From: Aureimonas ureilytica DSM 18598 = NBRC 106430
GTDB taxonomy: Bacteria > Pseudomonadota > Alphaproteobacteria > Rhizobiales > Rhizobiaceae
DNA length: 64,000 bases
Assembly (NCBI RefSeq): GCF_000382705.1
Contig: NZ_ARQE01000004.1
Span: 218,197 to 282,196, forward strand
Reading direction: 5' to 3'
The notes beneath the pieces are model-generated. The model searched no databases. It saw only the letters and a list, made by a program, of their open reading frames with translations, and was not told the origin of the DNA. A program made the position numbers and the translations under genes. The number at the start of each line of letters is the position of its first letter. Within the stretch, counting starts at the first letter, position 1. Shown piece after piece: positions 55,502-63,402 of this stretch.

Positions 55502-56145
55502 GCGTTCGAAGCCTTCTCGGCGGCGAGGCGCTTGGCCTCCTGAAGGCGCTCCAGCGCCCGGACGACGGCGGGGCGCGCGCCGACCCGGTCGACCCAGGCG
55601 GCGAGCGCGGGAAAGCGGGCGCGCGCGTCGAGATCGTTCAGCCCCGAGCGCGCCCAGCTCCAGTTCATCATGTCGGCGATCGAATAGTCGCCGGCGAGAT
55701 AGTCCACCTCAGACAGTCGCGTGTCGAGAACGCCGAGCAGGCGCTCGCCCTCGCGCTCGAAGCGCTTGATGGCGAAATCGCTGCGCTCGTCCGCGTTGCG
55801 GAAGTAATGGATCTGCCCGATCATCGGCCCGGTGCCGCCGGCCTGGAAGAAGGTCCAGGCGAAGGTCTCGGCGCGGGCCATGCCGCCGGGGGCCAGGAAG
55901 CGCCCGGTCTTCTCGGCGAGATGAACGAGGATCGCGCCGGATTCGAAGACCCGGTACCCCTCGCCCGCGTCCCGATCGAGAATCGCGGGAATGCGCCCGT
56001 TCGGGTTGATCGCAAGAAAGCCCGATTCCTTCTGTTGTCCGGTCGAGATATCGACGAGGCGCAGGTCGTAGTCGAGCCCGCATTCCTCCAGCATGAGGAC
56101 AGGCTTTTCGCCGTTCGGCGTCGTCCAGGTGTAAAGCTCGATCAC
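55498..56145 (-). CDS. Glutathione S-transferase, YghU/Ure2-like type
   Basis: A 215-residue GST. The N-terminal thioredoxin-like domain starts 'IELYTWTTPNGEKPVLMLEE' (about 2-21), with 'NPNGRIPAILDRD' and 'ESGAILVHLAEKTG' for the glutathione site. The helical C-domain contains 'WTFFQAGGTGPMIGQIHYF' and 'YSIADMMNWSWAR'. The 'T-P-N-G-x-K' loop is typical for the disulfide-bond reductase (YghU/YfcG) subgroup. I chose GTG 56145 because GGAGAG lies 6 nt upstream; a longer frame starts at ATG 56166. It is coupled to the YmdB-like gene. Confidence 0.88.
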   Translation of the reverse strand: MIELYTWTTPNGEKPVLMLEECGLDYDLRLVDISTGQQKESGFLAINPNGRIPAILDRDAGEGYRVFESGAILVHLAEKTGRFLAPGGMARAETFAWTFFQAGGTGPMIGQIHYFRNADERSDFAIKRFEREGERLLGVLDTRLSEVDYLAGDYSIADMMNWSWARSGLNDLDARARFPALAAWVDRVGARPAVVRALERLQEAKRLAAEKASNA

Positions 56146-56294
56146 CCGTGCTCTCCGCTTTTCCATTGGTTTGGGCTCTAACGTAGGAGCGGCCAAAGGG
56201 GGAGCGGCCTTTTACGAGAAAAATCGCCGCCCTCGGGAGTTTGCCCAAGGGCGGCGCCAGACCCAGACGCCCGCACGGGCCGGAAAGACGAGAC

Positions 56295-56846
56295 GTGACG
56301 CGACCTTCCCTCCCCGCCTTCCTTCTTTGCGCCGCCGCGCTCGGTCTCTCGGCCTGCGCGAGCGTCAAGCCCGTGGACACGAGCCGCACCGCGCCGCTCC
56401 TGATCGAGCGCGCGCAAGGGCTGGCCCTCGTCAACGAGTTTCGCGCCCGCAACGGCTTGAAGCCGCTGCGCATCAACGAGAAGCTGATGCAGGCGGCGAG
56501 CTGGCAGACCGCCGCGATGGCGGAGCGCAACCGGATGGACCATGCCGTGGCCGGCGCCTTGCCCGGGCGCGTCGCGCGCTTCGGCTACGAATGGTCGACG
56601 GTGGCGGAGAATATCGGTCGCAACTATTCCAACTATGGCGCGGCCATGGTGGGCTGGATCAACTCGCCCGGCCACCGGCGCAATCTCCTGAACCCCAACG
56701 TGACCGAGATGGGCTTTGCCGGCGGCAAGCTGCGCGAGGGTGGCCCGACCTACTGGACGCAGATTTTCGGGGCACCGAAACCCGACGCCCCGGTCGCGGT
56801 CAGCCAGACGCCGATGCGCTGGGGACCAGAACTCCGCTTTCCCTGA
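56295..56846 (+). CDS. CAP-domain (SCP/PR-1) lipoprotein
   Basis: A 183-residue lipoprotein. GTG 56295 starts a signal peptide with lipobox LSAC (Cys21). The CAP/SCP domain covers about 35-170: 'LALVNEFRARNGLKPLRINEKLMQAASWQTAAMAERNRMDH' (split), 'YEWSTVAENIGRNY', 'VGWINSPGHRRNLLNPNVTEMGFA'. The domain His/Glu tetrad is present. Bacterial CAP proteins are poorly characterised and may bind ligands or process cell wall. Its last 47 nt overlap the convergent 5-formyl-THF cyclo-ligase gene. Confidence 0.9.
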   Translation: MTRPSLPAFLLCAAALGLSACASVKPVDTSRTAPLLIERAQGLALVNEFRARNGLKPLRINEKLMQAASWQTAAMAERNRMDHAVAGALPGRVARFGYEWSTVAENIGRNYSNYGAAMVGWINSPGHRRNLLNPNVTEMGFAGGKLREGGPTYWTQIFGAPKPDAPVAVSQTPMRWGPELRFP

Positions 56847-57390
56847 CGATGCGGTCGAGAAAGCGGTCGCTCGCTTCCATCGGCACCTGAGCCACTTCCT
56901 GCGCGTCGAAGCCGAGACCCAGCGTCTCGACGGAGCCCAAGCGCTCGGCGACGCGCGCGATGGCCCGGTCGTAGAAGCCGCGCCCATAGCCGATCCGCCC
57001 GCCGCGCCGGTCGAAGGCGAGAAGCGGCACGAGGAGGATCGCCGGATCGAGTTCGGGCGCATCCTCGCCCGGGCCATGCGTGCCGAAGCCCTGCGGCACG
57101 AGCTCGGCTCCGCGCCGAAGCTCGCGAAACACGAGATCGCCCCGGACGATGCAGGGCAGCGCCAGACGCGCGCCGCGATCCTGCAGCCGGGCCATGAGCG
57201 GGCGTGGGTCGACTTCGGAGCCGATGGGCAGAAAGGCGCCGATCGCGGTGCCCGGCTCGAAGCGGAGCGCGGGGTCGGCATGATCGGCGATGGCGAGCGA
57301 GGCCTCGATCCGCGCGCCGGCCGGCAGCGCGTCGCGCAACGCCTTCATGCGCCGGCGCAAAAGCGTCTTCTCGTCCAGCACGTCCGCCAT
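56800..57390 (-). CDS. 5-formyltetrahydrofolate cyclo-ligase
   Basis: A 196-residue enzyme (YgfA/MTHFS) converting 5-formyl-THF to 5,10-methenyl-THF with ATP. Motifs: 'KTLLRRRMKALRDALP' (ATP loop), 'AIGAFLPIGSEVDPRPLM' and the C-terminal 'LLVPLLAFDRRGGRIGYGRGFYDRAIA' with the ATP/folate site. The order zapA - 6S RNA - ygfA matches the long-conserved proteobacterial arrangement. The 3' end overlaps the CAP-lipoprotein gene by 47 nt. Confidence 0.93.
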   Translation of the reverse strand: MADVLDEKTLLRRRMKALRDALPAGARIEASLAIADHADPALRFEPGTAIGAFLPIGSEVDPRPLMARLQDRGARLALPCIVRGDLVFRELRRGAELVPQGFGTHGPGEDAPELDPAILLVPLLAFDRRGGRIGYGRGFYDRAIARVAERLGSVETLGLGFDAQEVAQVPMEASDRFLDRIVRESGVLVPSASASG

Positions 57391-57527
57391 GCCACTCCCC
57401 GATAGTCCCTCAGCATCCCACGGGGTCTAGCAGATCGCCCGAGCGGCGACCAAGCCGATGCACCCGCCCCCACGCAGCGCGGGTCGGATTTTGATCGATC
57501 GGAGGGAAGAGGATAGTGGCGAGCCAC
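57391..57527. other. Gene-free segment between cyclo-ligase and 6S RNA
   Basis: Directly after the 6S 3' end on the minus strand a small hairpin GTGGC-TC-GCCAC is followed by a pyrimidine-rich tract, which may form its 3' end. No other structure or gene is seen. Confidence 0.4.
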
Positions 57528-57678
57528 CTCGGCCGATGAGAAAGTCGATCCCGGGAACCTACAAAGTAGGTGGGCGCCGTGTGCCGCAGTCCACGGACCG
57601 CAGCAGGGACAGCTCCCTAAGGGATGAGTAAGGCCCCGGGGAATAAGTTATCCCTGTCGAACCGCGCAGCCCGCCGAG
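57528..57678 (-). ncRNA. ssrS: 6S RNA (alphaproteobacterial)
   Basis: A 151-nt minus-strand RNA. The ends pair as CTCGGC / GCCGAG. The terminal part forms a 10-bp stem GCTGCGGTCC / GGACTGCGGC, and an internal region with GGGATAACTTATTCCCC on the 5' side and ACCTACTTTGTAGGT plus TCCCGGGATCG on the 3' side resembles the alphaproteobacterial 6S central region. A TATATT -10 box is at 57688-57683, about 7 nt before the start. Position between zapA/bluB and the cyclo-ligase gene is the classical ssrS neighbourhood. 6S binds the sigma70 holoenzyme in stationary phase. Family assignment is from context and remembered motifs. Confidence 0.75.
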
Positions 57679-57754
57679 ACCGAATATAGGCCCTCGCGCG
57701 CCCGAGCGCCAGAGGTCCCCGGCCCGCTTTCGGCGCGCGGCGTCTTTGCCGCGC

Positions 57755-58390
57755 TCAGCGTTGGAAGAGCTTGCCCTCGAGCCCCCGGCGGCGCTCCCAG
57801 CCGGCGCGCTGCAGCTCGGGCGTCTCGGCCTCCTCCTTCGGATAGCCGAGGCAAAAGTAGCCGATGAAGTGCCAGTCGGCTGGCACCTCCAGGGCTTGCG
57901 CGACGCGGACGGGATCGAGGATCGAGACCCAGCCGAGGCCCAGCCCCTCGGCGCGGGCGGCGAGCCAGAGCGTGTGCGCGGCGAGAACCGCGCTATAGGC
58001 CGCCATTTCCGGCATGGTGCGCCGGCCGAGACCGCCGCCCTGCGTGGGGTCGGCGTCGGCAAAGAGCGCGAATTGCGCCGGCGCGGTTTCCATTCCTTCG
58101 AGCTTCAGGCGAGCATAAAGCGCGGCGCGGTCCTCGCGCTGCTCGCGGGCCGCAGCCAAGTTCTCGCGCGCGAAGTCGGCGCGGATCGCCGAGCGGCGCG
58201 CCGGCTCGTCCACCACCACGAAGCGCCAGGGCTCGCAAAGGCCGACCGAGGGGGCGAGCGTCGAAAGCGCGATCAGTCGCGCGAGCGTGCCGTCGGGCAG
58301 AGGGTCGGGTCGGAAGTGGCGGACATCGCGCCGCCAGGCGAAGAGATCGAGGAGCCCGGCGCGAAAGGCCTCGTCGAAATCGGGCGTCAT
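57755..58390 (-). CDS. bluB: 5,6-dimethylbenzimidazole synthase BluB
   Basis: A 211-residue nitroreductase-like enzyme that breaks down FMNH2 to make the lower ligand of vitamin B12. Diagnostic BluB features: 'RRDVRHFRPDPLPDGTLARLI' near residue 20, 'SVGLCEPWRFVVVDEP', 'MPEMAAYSAVLAAHTLWLAARAEGLGLGWVSIL' (split) and 'WHFIGYFCLGYPKEE'. No other cobalamin gene is near. It stands 7 nt after zapA on the same strand, an insertion relative to the usual zapA - 6S RNA order, and likely uses the zapA promoter. Confidence 0.92.
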   Translation of the reverse strand: MTPDFDEAFRAGLLDLFAWRRDVRHFRPDPLPDGTLARLIALSTLAPSVGLCEPWRFVVVDEPARRSAIRADFARENLAAAREQREDRAALYARLKLEGMETAPAQFALFADADPTQGGGLGRRTMPEMAAYSAVLAAHTLWLAARAEGLGLGWVSILDPVRVAQALEVPADWHFIGYFCLGYPKEEAETPELQRAGWERRRGLEGKLFQR

Positions 58391-58397
58391 CGCGGCG

Positions 58398-58760
58398 TCA
58401 GCGGCCGGTCTCCAGCTGTTCGGCCAGCCGCTCCACGATGTCGCTGACGCCGAGAAGATGCTCGATCAGACGCTGGTCGCCGGTCGAGGCGGCGCGCGCG
58501 GTGTCGCCGCCGCCCGCGCCGAGGCGCGCCAGCTCGGCCTCGAGTTCGGCCACGCGCCGGCGCTGCTCGGACAGCTCGTCGCTCACCATGATCGCGGCCA
58601 TGACCGTGATGCGCAGGTCCCCGATCTCGCCGAAGGCGCCGCGCAGCTCGCCGATGCGGCCGTCGAGATCGGCGGCGAGCCCCGTCAGATGCGCTTCCTC
58701 GCCGTCGGCGCAGGCCATCCGGTAGGTCTTGCCATCGATGGAAACGACGATCTGGGGCAT
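58398..58760 (-). CDS. zapA: Cell division protein ZapA
   Basis: A 120-residue FtsZ-associated protein that promotes Z-ring bundling. 'VSIDGKTYRMACADGEEAHLTGLAADLDGRI' (split, about 5-38) is the family N-domain; the rest is a dimerising coiled coil ('DELSEQRRRVAELEAELARL'). ATG 58760 is the only sensible start. It precedes bluB and the 6S RNA; the DUF4164 gene lies 47 nt upstream on the same strand. Confidence 0.93.
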   Translation of the reverse strand: MPQIVVSIDGKTYRMACADGEEAHLTGLAADLDGRIGELRGAFGEIGDLRITVMAAIMVSDELSEQRRRVAELEAELARLGAGGGDTARAASTGDQRLIEHLLGVSDIVERLAEQLETGR

Positions 58761-58807
58761 GGGTGTCTTTCGGTGGTTCGGCGGCGGCGGGCGAAGGGAC
58801 GGCGGGG

Positions 58808-59089
58808 CTAGCCCCGGCGCTGGGCCAGGACGTCGCGGATCGTCTCCATGGCCGTGACCAGCCGGCGCGACACTTCGCGATTGGCGGCGTCGAGCCGCGA
58901 GGCGCGCGTCAGCGCCGCGTCGAGGTCGGCGGCGAGGCGGGATCGGTCGGCGGTCATGCGCTGCACCTCCTCTTCGGCCGAGATGACGATATGGTCTCGC
59001 GACACACGCCGCTCCACCGCGCGCTCCAAACGTTCCAGAGCCGCTTGAAGGCGATTCGTCGCGTCGGTCAGCGGGCCCGCGTCCGGCAT
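58808..59089 (-). CDS. DUF4164-family coiled-coil protein
   Basis: A 93-residue, almost fully helical protein rich in Arg, Glu, Ala and Leu ('RLQAALERLERAVERRV', 'MTADRSRLAADLDAALTRASRLDAANREVSRRL' split). This matches DUF4164, encoded beside zapA in Rhizobiales; function is unknown, and a structural link to ZapA or the division ring is only a guess from the context. It is 47 nt upstream of zapA, probably the first gene of a zapA-bluB operon. Confidence 0.8.
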   Translation of the reverse strand: MPDAGPLTDATNRLQAALERLERAVERRVSRDHIVISAEEEVQRMTADRSRLAADLDAALTRASRLDAANREVSRRLVTAMETIRDVLAQRRG

Positions 59090-59480
59090 AAAAACCCCTT
59101 TTCCCGTCAGCCTTGAGAACTCGCGCGACCCGGCCTGAAGGGTGCCGGACCGGGTCGCCTCCCCGCTTTAACGGGAACGCAAGGGCGTGAAAAGCTTTTC
59201 CACGCCGGAGCAACGCGCCGCGATGATTGACAGGCGCGAAGAACCTATGATGAGTGCGCGGCAAAGGCGGCGCGCCCGCCGCGCGCGCGACGCATCCGGG
59301 AGGACGTTCGACCCCATGCCTTTGCCCAGAAGGCCCGCTCTTCCCGCGCGTTCTCGTCCGCTCCATCCTCACCCGGCGCCCTGCCGGCTCTAACGCCATC
59401 GCAGCCCGCCGTTGCGCGCCCTTCGCGCCGGCGAAACGGGACGGGGCCTCGGTGGCTTCGCCCTTCAGGAAAGGAAGACC
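59090..59480. other. Gene-free region upstream of gap
   Basis: About 390 nt between the DUF4164 start and gap. In relatives I expect tkt in or near this place. I see no convincing gene. It includes the inverted repeat at 59185-59205 and a TATGAT hexamer near 59246, with TTGACA only 13 nt before it (too close for a normal promoter). AAAGGAAG before gap is its ribosome binding site. Confidence 0.45.
59185..59205. promoter_or_regulatory. Imperfect inverted repeat upstream of gap
   Basis: GCGTG and CACGC arms flank an AAAAGCTTTT core with one mismatched pair. It lies about 280 nt before gap. The symmetry suggests an operator for a dimeric regulator; which one is unknown. Confidence 0.4.
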
Positions 59481-60494
59481 ATGGCAGTACGTGTCGCCAT
59501 CAACGGATTCGGCCGCATCGGCCGCAACGTTCTCCGCGCCATCGTGGAGTCGGGCCGCACCGACATCGAGGTCGTCGCGATCAACGATCTCGGCCCGGTG
59601 GAAACCAACGCCCATCTCATCCGCTACGATTCGGTCCATGGCCGCTTCCCCGGCACGGTGAAGGTCGACGGCAACACGATCGACGTCGGCCGCGGCCCGA
59701 TGCGCGTGACCGCCGAGCGCGACCCGAAGAACCTCCCCTGGGGCGAACTCGGCATCGACATCGCCTTCGAATGCACGGGCATCTTCACCGACCCGGCCAA
59801 GGCCTCGGCGCATCTGGAAGCCGGCGCCAAGAAGGTGCTGATCTCCGGCCCGCTCACCAACGCGGCCGACGAGAAGACCGTCGTCTACGGCGTCAACCAC
59901 GAGACCCTGACCGCCAACGACAAGATCGTCTCCAACGCGTCCTGCACGACCAACTGCCTCGCGCCGGTCGCCAAGGTCCTGCATGAAGCGATCGGCATCG
60001 ACACCGGCTTCATGACGACGATCCACTCCTACACGGGCGACCAGCCGACGCTCGACACGATGCACAAGGACCTCTACCGCGCCCGCGCGGCGGCCTTGTC
60101 GATGATCCCGACCTCGACCGGCGCGGCCAAGGCGCTCGGCCTCGTCCTGCCCGAACTGAAGGGCAAGCTCGACGGCTCGTCGATCCGCGTGCCGACCCCG
60201 AACGTCTCGGTGGTGGACTTCAAGTTCGTCGCCAAGCGCGCGACCTCGATCCAGGAAGTGCAGGACGCCATCCGCGCCGCCGCCGACGGTCCGCTGAAGG
60301 GCATTCTCGGCTACACGCTCGACCCGAACGTCTCGACCGACTTCAACCACGACCCGCATTCCTCGGTCTTCGCCATGGACCAGACCAAGGTCATGGACGG
60401 CACTTTCGTGCGCATCCTCTCCTGGTACGACAACGAGTGGGGCTTCTCCAACCGCATGTCGGACACCGCGATCGCCATGCACAAGGCCGGCTGA
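59481..60494 (+). CDS. gap: Glyceraldehyde-3-phosphate dehydrogenase
   Basis: A 337-residue NAD-dependent glycolytic enzyme. Rossmann start '[18 protein letters not shown]' (GxGxxG), catalytic '[12 protein letters not shown]' with Cys155, '[11 protein letters not shown]' with His about 182, and '[11 protein letters not shown]' near the C-terminus. ATG 59481 follows a strong AAAGGAAG. It starts a gap - glycolipid-binding - pgk - SGNH run on the plus strand; a normally neighbouring tkt is absent upstream. Confidence 0.98.
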   Translation: MAVRVAINGFGRIGRNVLRAIVESGRTDIEVVAINDLGPVETNAHLIRYDSVHGRFPGTVKVDGNTIDVGRGPMRVTAERDPKNLPWGELGIDIAFECTGIFTDPAKASAHLEAGAKKVLISGPLTNAADEKTVVYGVNHETLTANDKIVSNASCTTNCLAPVAKVLHEAIGIDTGFMTTIHSYTGDQPTLDTMHKDLYRARAAALSMIPTSTGAAKALGLVLPELKGKLDGSSIRVPTPNVSVVDFKFVAKRATSIQEVQDAIRAAADGPLKGILGYTLDPNVSTDFNHDPHSSVFAMDQTKVMDGTFVRILSWYDNEWGFSNRMSDTAIAMHKAG

Positions 60495-60499
60495 GAGCC

Positions 60500-61060
60500 A
60501 TGAGCTTCCAGCCCCTTCTCGCGCGCGATGTCCGCTGGGCGCCCGTGTCCGAAGCGGGGCTGGAGCATCTGCATCTGACGACGACGCCGGACGGCGTCGT
60601 CGCTCGCTCGGCGGTCATCGGCGAGCGCGGCGGCCGCCCCTACGGCGTGTCCTACGAAATCCGCCTCGACGCCGACTGGCAGGTCCAGAGCTTCGACATC
60701 CGCGCCGCCCATGGCGACCGGCTGGCGCTGACGCAGAGCGCGCCGGGCTTCTGGATCGGCCCCGATGGCACCGAGCGCACGGACCTCGCCGGCTGCCTCG
60801 ACATCGATCTCGCCGGCACGCCCTTCACCAACACGCTGCCGATCCGCCGGCTCGGCGAACACCTGTCCGAGCCGACCGAGCTTCGGATGCTCTACGTGCC
60901 CTTCGACACGTTCGAGCCTCTTGTCGACGCTCAGCGCTACATCAAGCTTTCGGAGCGTCTGTTCCGCTACGAGGCGGTGGACCGCAGCTTCGCGGTGGAT
61001 CTCCCCGTGGACGAGGACGGTCTCGTCATCGACTATCCGACCCTGTTCAAACGCCTGTAG
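60500..61060 (+). CDS. Putative glycolipid-binding domain protein
   Basis: A 186-residue protein of the putative glycolipid-binding family (PF06475, from Pseudomonas PA1994-like proteins): 'SYEIRLDADWQVQSFDI', 'WIGPDGTERTDLAGCLDIDLAGTPFTNTLPIRRL' (split), 'RMLYVPFDTFEPLVDAQRYIKL' and 'RYEAVDRSFAVDLPVDEDGLVIDYP'. There is no signal peptide, so it is cytoplasmic; the glycolipid name comes from structural similarity, not proven function. It begins 5 nt after gap and is inserted between gap and pgk. Confidence 0.82.
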   Translation: MSFQPLLARDVRWAPVSEAGLEHLHLTTTPDGVVARSAVIGERGGRPYGVSYEIRLDADWQVQSFDIRAAHGDRLALTQSAPGFWIGPDGTERTDLAGCLDIDLAGTPFTNTLPIRRLGEHLSEPTELRMLYVPFDTFEPLVDAQRYIKLSERLFRYEAVDRSFAVDLPVDEDGLVIDYPTLFKRL

Positions 61061-61105
61061 TTCTTGCGCGTTCAACCGCGTTCTTCCTTTCCTTGGAGCC
61101 ATGAG

Positions 61106-62299
61106 ATGACCCTCTTCAAGACGCTCGACACTGCCGACCTTCAGGGCAAGCGCGTTCTCGTGCGGGTGGACCTCAACGTGCCCATGAAGGACGGCAAGGT
61201 GAGCGATGCCACGCGCATCGACCGCATCCTGCCGACGATCCGCGAGATTTCCGACAAGGGCGGCCGCGTCCTGCTTCTCGCCCATTTCGGCCGCCCCAAG
61301 GGCAAGCCCGATCCCGAACAGTCGCTCGGCCCCATCGCGCCGGTTCTCAGCGAAAAGCTCGGCCGCCCGGTCGGCTTTGCGGAAGACTGCGTCGGCCCGG
61401 TGGCGGACGGCATCGTCGCCAACATGACGGACGGCGACGTTCTGCTTCTGGAGAACACCCGCTTCCATGCCGGCGAGGAAAAGAACGACGAGACCTTCGT
61501 CGCGCAACTCGCCTCGCTCGGCGATGTCTACGTGAACGACGCCTTCTCGGCCGCGCACCGCGCCCATGCCTCGACCGAAGGCCTCGCCCATCACCTGCCC
61601 TCCTATTGCGGGCGCACGATGCAGGCCGAACTGGAAGCGCTCGAAAAGGGCCTCGGCAACCCCGAGAAGCCGGTCATCGCCATTGTCGGCGGCGCCAAGG
61701 TCTCGACCAAGATCGACCTTCTCCAGAACCTCGTCGCCAAGGTCGACTGCCTCGTGATCGGCGGCGGCATGGCCAACACGTTCCTGGCCGCGCAAGGGAT
61801 CGATGTCGGCAAGTCGCTCTGCGAGCACGATCTCGCCGACACGGCCCGCCAGATCCTGGAAAAGGCGAAAGCCGCCAACTGCACCATCCTCCTGCCGACC
61901 GACGCGGTCGTGGCGCGCGAGTTCAAGGCCAATGCCGCGAACGAGTCGGTGGCCGTCTCGGCCGTTCCGTCCGACGCGATGATCCTCGATGTCGGCCCCG
62001 CCAGCGTCGAGGCGATCTCGGCCTGGATCGACAAGTCGAAGACCCTCGTCTGGAACGGCCCGCTCGGCGCCTTCGAGATCGAGCCCTTCGACCGCGCCAC
62101 CATGGCGGCGGCGCGCCACGCGGCCGATCGCACGGATGCCGGCCAGCTCGTGTCGGTCGCCGGCGGCGGCGACACGGTGGCCGCGCTCAATCAGGCGGGC
62201 GTCGCCGAGCGCTTCACCTATGTCTCCACGGCGGGCGGCGCATTCCTGGAGTGGATGGAAGGCAAGGCCCTGCCGGGCGTCGAAGCGCTCAAGGCCTGA
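61106..62299 (+). CDS. pgk: Phosphoglycerate kinase
   Basis: A 397-residue glycolytic/gluconeogenic kinase. '[22 protein letters not shown]' near the start, '[10 protein letters not shown]', '[14 protein letters not shown]', '[15 protein letters not shown]', '[14 protein letters not shown]' (nucleotide), and C-terminal '[17 protein letters not shown]'. ATG 61106 is used; an overlapping ATG at 61101 is out of frame. It is 45 nt after the glycolipid-binding gene and 24 nt before the SGNH hydrolase. Confidence 0.98.
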   Translation: MTLFKTLDTADLQGKRVLVRVDLNVPMKDGKVSDATRIDRILPTIREISDKGGRVLLLAHFGRPKGKPDPEQSLGPIAPVLSEKLGRPVGFAEDCVGPVADGIVANMTDGDVLLLENTRFHAGEEKNDETFVAQLASLGDVYVNDAFSAAHRAHASTEGLAHHLPSYCGRTMQAELEALEKGLGNPEKPVIAIVGGAKVSTKIDLLQNLVAKVDCLVIGGGMANTFLAAQGIDVGKSLCEHDLADTARQILEKAKAANCTILLPTDAVVAREFKANAANESVAVSAVPSDAMILDVGPASVEAISAWIDKSKTLVWNGPLGAFEIEPFDRATMAAARHAADRTDAGQLVSVAGGGDTVAALNQAGVAERFTYVSTAGGAFLEWMEGKALPGVEALKA

Positions 62300-62323
62300 T
62301 CGGCTGACAAGCGGGGGGTTTTC

Positions 62324-63049
62324 GTGAAGGACACGCTTCTCTCCTGGCTTCTCCTGCCCGTCTATGTCTGGCAGGGCCTCGGCATCCGCCGCCGCGTGGA
62401 GCGGATGCCGCCGCCCGCCGGCGCGCAATATGGATGCGTGGGCGTGAGCGAAGAGGCACCGGCCATCCGGCTTCTGGTGATCGGGGATTCCTCGGCGGCC
62501 GGCGTCGGCGTCGAGCGGATCGAGGAAAGTCTCGCGCCGCGCCTCGCCGAACGGCTCTATGCGCTGACGGGCCGCGTCGTCGCCTGGCGGGCGGCGGGGG
62601 CCAATTCGGCCGTCTGCTCGGAGGTGCGCGACTTCGTGGTGCCCAATGTGGCGCGCGAGGCCTTCACCCATATCGTCCTGTCGATCGGCACGAACGACGT
62701 GAAGAACTTCCACTCGGCGCGGCGCTTCAAGCGCAGCTTCGGGACGCTTCTCTATGCGCTGCGCGCCCGCTGGCCGGATGCGCGCATCGTCTGGTCGCAG
62801 CCGGTGGACATGCTGCGCGTGCCGGCCTTGCCGCGCGGCCTCGCCCTCGTTCTGGAACTGCGCAGCCGCATCCTGCGCCGCGTCGGCGCGCGGCTTTGCG
62901 TCGAGCGTGGGGCCATTCCCGCCACGCAAATCCCCCGCGTCGAGCCGGCCGGCTTCTCGCGCGACGGGTTCCATGCCTCGGCCGAGGGCCATGTCTATGT
63001 CGCCGGACATCTGGCGAACTACTGCCTGGGCGAGTCGCGCGACGCGTGA
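62324..63049 (+). CDS. SGNH/GDSL hydrolase
   Basis: A 241-residue esterase-fold protein. A short hydrophobic N-terminus (about 3-20, 'TLLSWLLLPVYVWQGLG') may be a membrane anchor. The SGNH blocks are visible: block I 'LLVIGDSSAAG' with catalytic Ser56, block III 'LSIGTNDVKNF' (Asn124) and block V 'SRDGFHASAEGH' (Asp/His about 217-220). Start codon GTG 62324. It lies 24 nt after pgk and may share its transcript. The substrate is unknown. Confidence 0.87.
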   Translation: MKDTLLSWLLLPVYVWQGLGIRRRVERMPPPAGAQYGCVGVSEEAPAIRLLVIGDSSAAGVGVERIEESLAPRLAERLYALTGRVVAWRAAGANSAVCSEVRDFVVPNVAREAFTHIVLSIGTNDVKNFHSARRFKRSFGTLLYALRARWPDARIVWSQPVDMLRVPALPRGLALVLELRSRILRRVGARLCVERGAIPATQIPRVEPAGFSRDGFHASAEGHVYVAGHLANYCLGESRDA

Positions 63050-63402
63050 TCGGCCCCGCCCGACCGCCCGGCGGACGGCCCTTCCCCCCTCCTCGATGAT
63101 CCTCGCCTTCAGCGACCGGCCACCTGCCGCCCCCTTGGGCCGGCCGCAGGCCCGCGCGCCTGAATGCGCCGCAGCATCACGGGAAGCGATCGGCCCGTAA
63201 CAAAGCTTAAGAAAATTTCATCGGGCGCGATGCTTTAGGACAAGATTTGCGCCGCATCCCTGCGATACGAAGCGCGCTAGCGCAGCCTCTCACGGTTTCA
63301 AGACACGCTCTCGCGTTTTCTGAAGCTCCGGCGACCCAAAGCCGCGCCGTCAGCTTCATCCCCGATCCCCTGATGGATCGACGCGATTTCGGATGTTTCG
63401 CC
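63050..63402. other. Gene-free region upstream of the NdvA-like gene
   Basis: About 350 nt. The first half is GC-rich, the second (63200-63300) contains an AT-rich tract around AAGCTTAAGAAAATTT that could hold a promoter. I find no small gene, terminator hairpin with T run, or recognised motif. Confidence 0.4.

Noticed and set aside
60311-63010. An 899-residue open frame on the minus strand over gap, the glycolipid-binding gene, pgk and the SGNH gene
   Set aside because: High GC keeps antisense frames open; the plus-strand genes have recognised families and good starts, while this frame has no domain and is rich in Arg, Asp, Gly and His.
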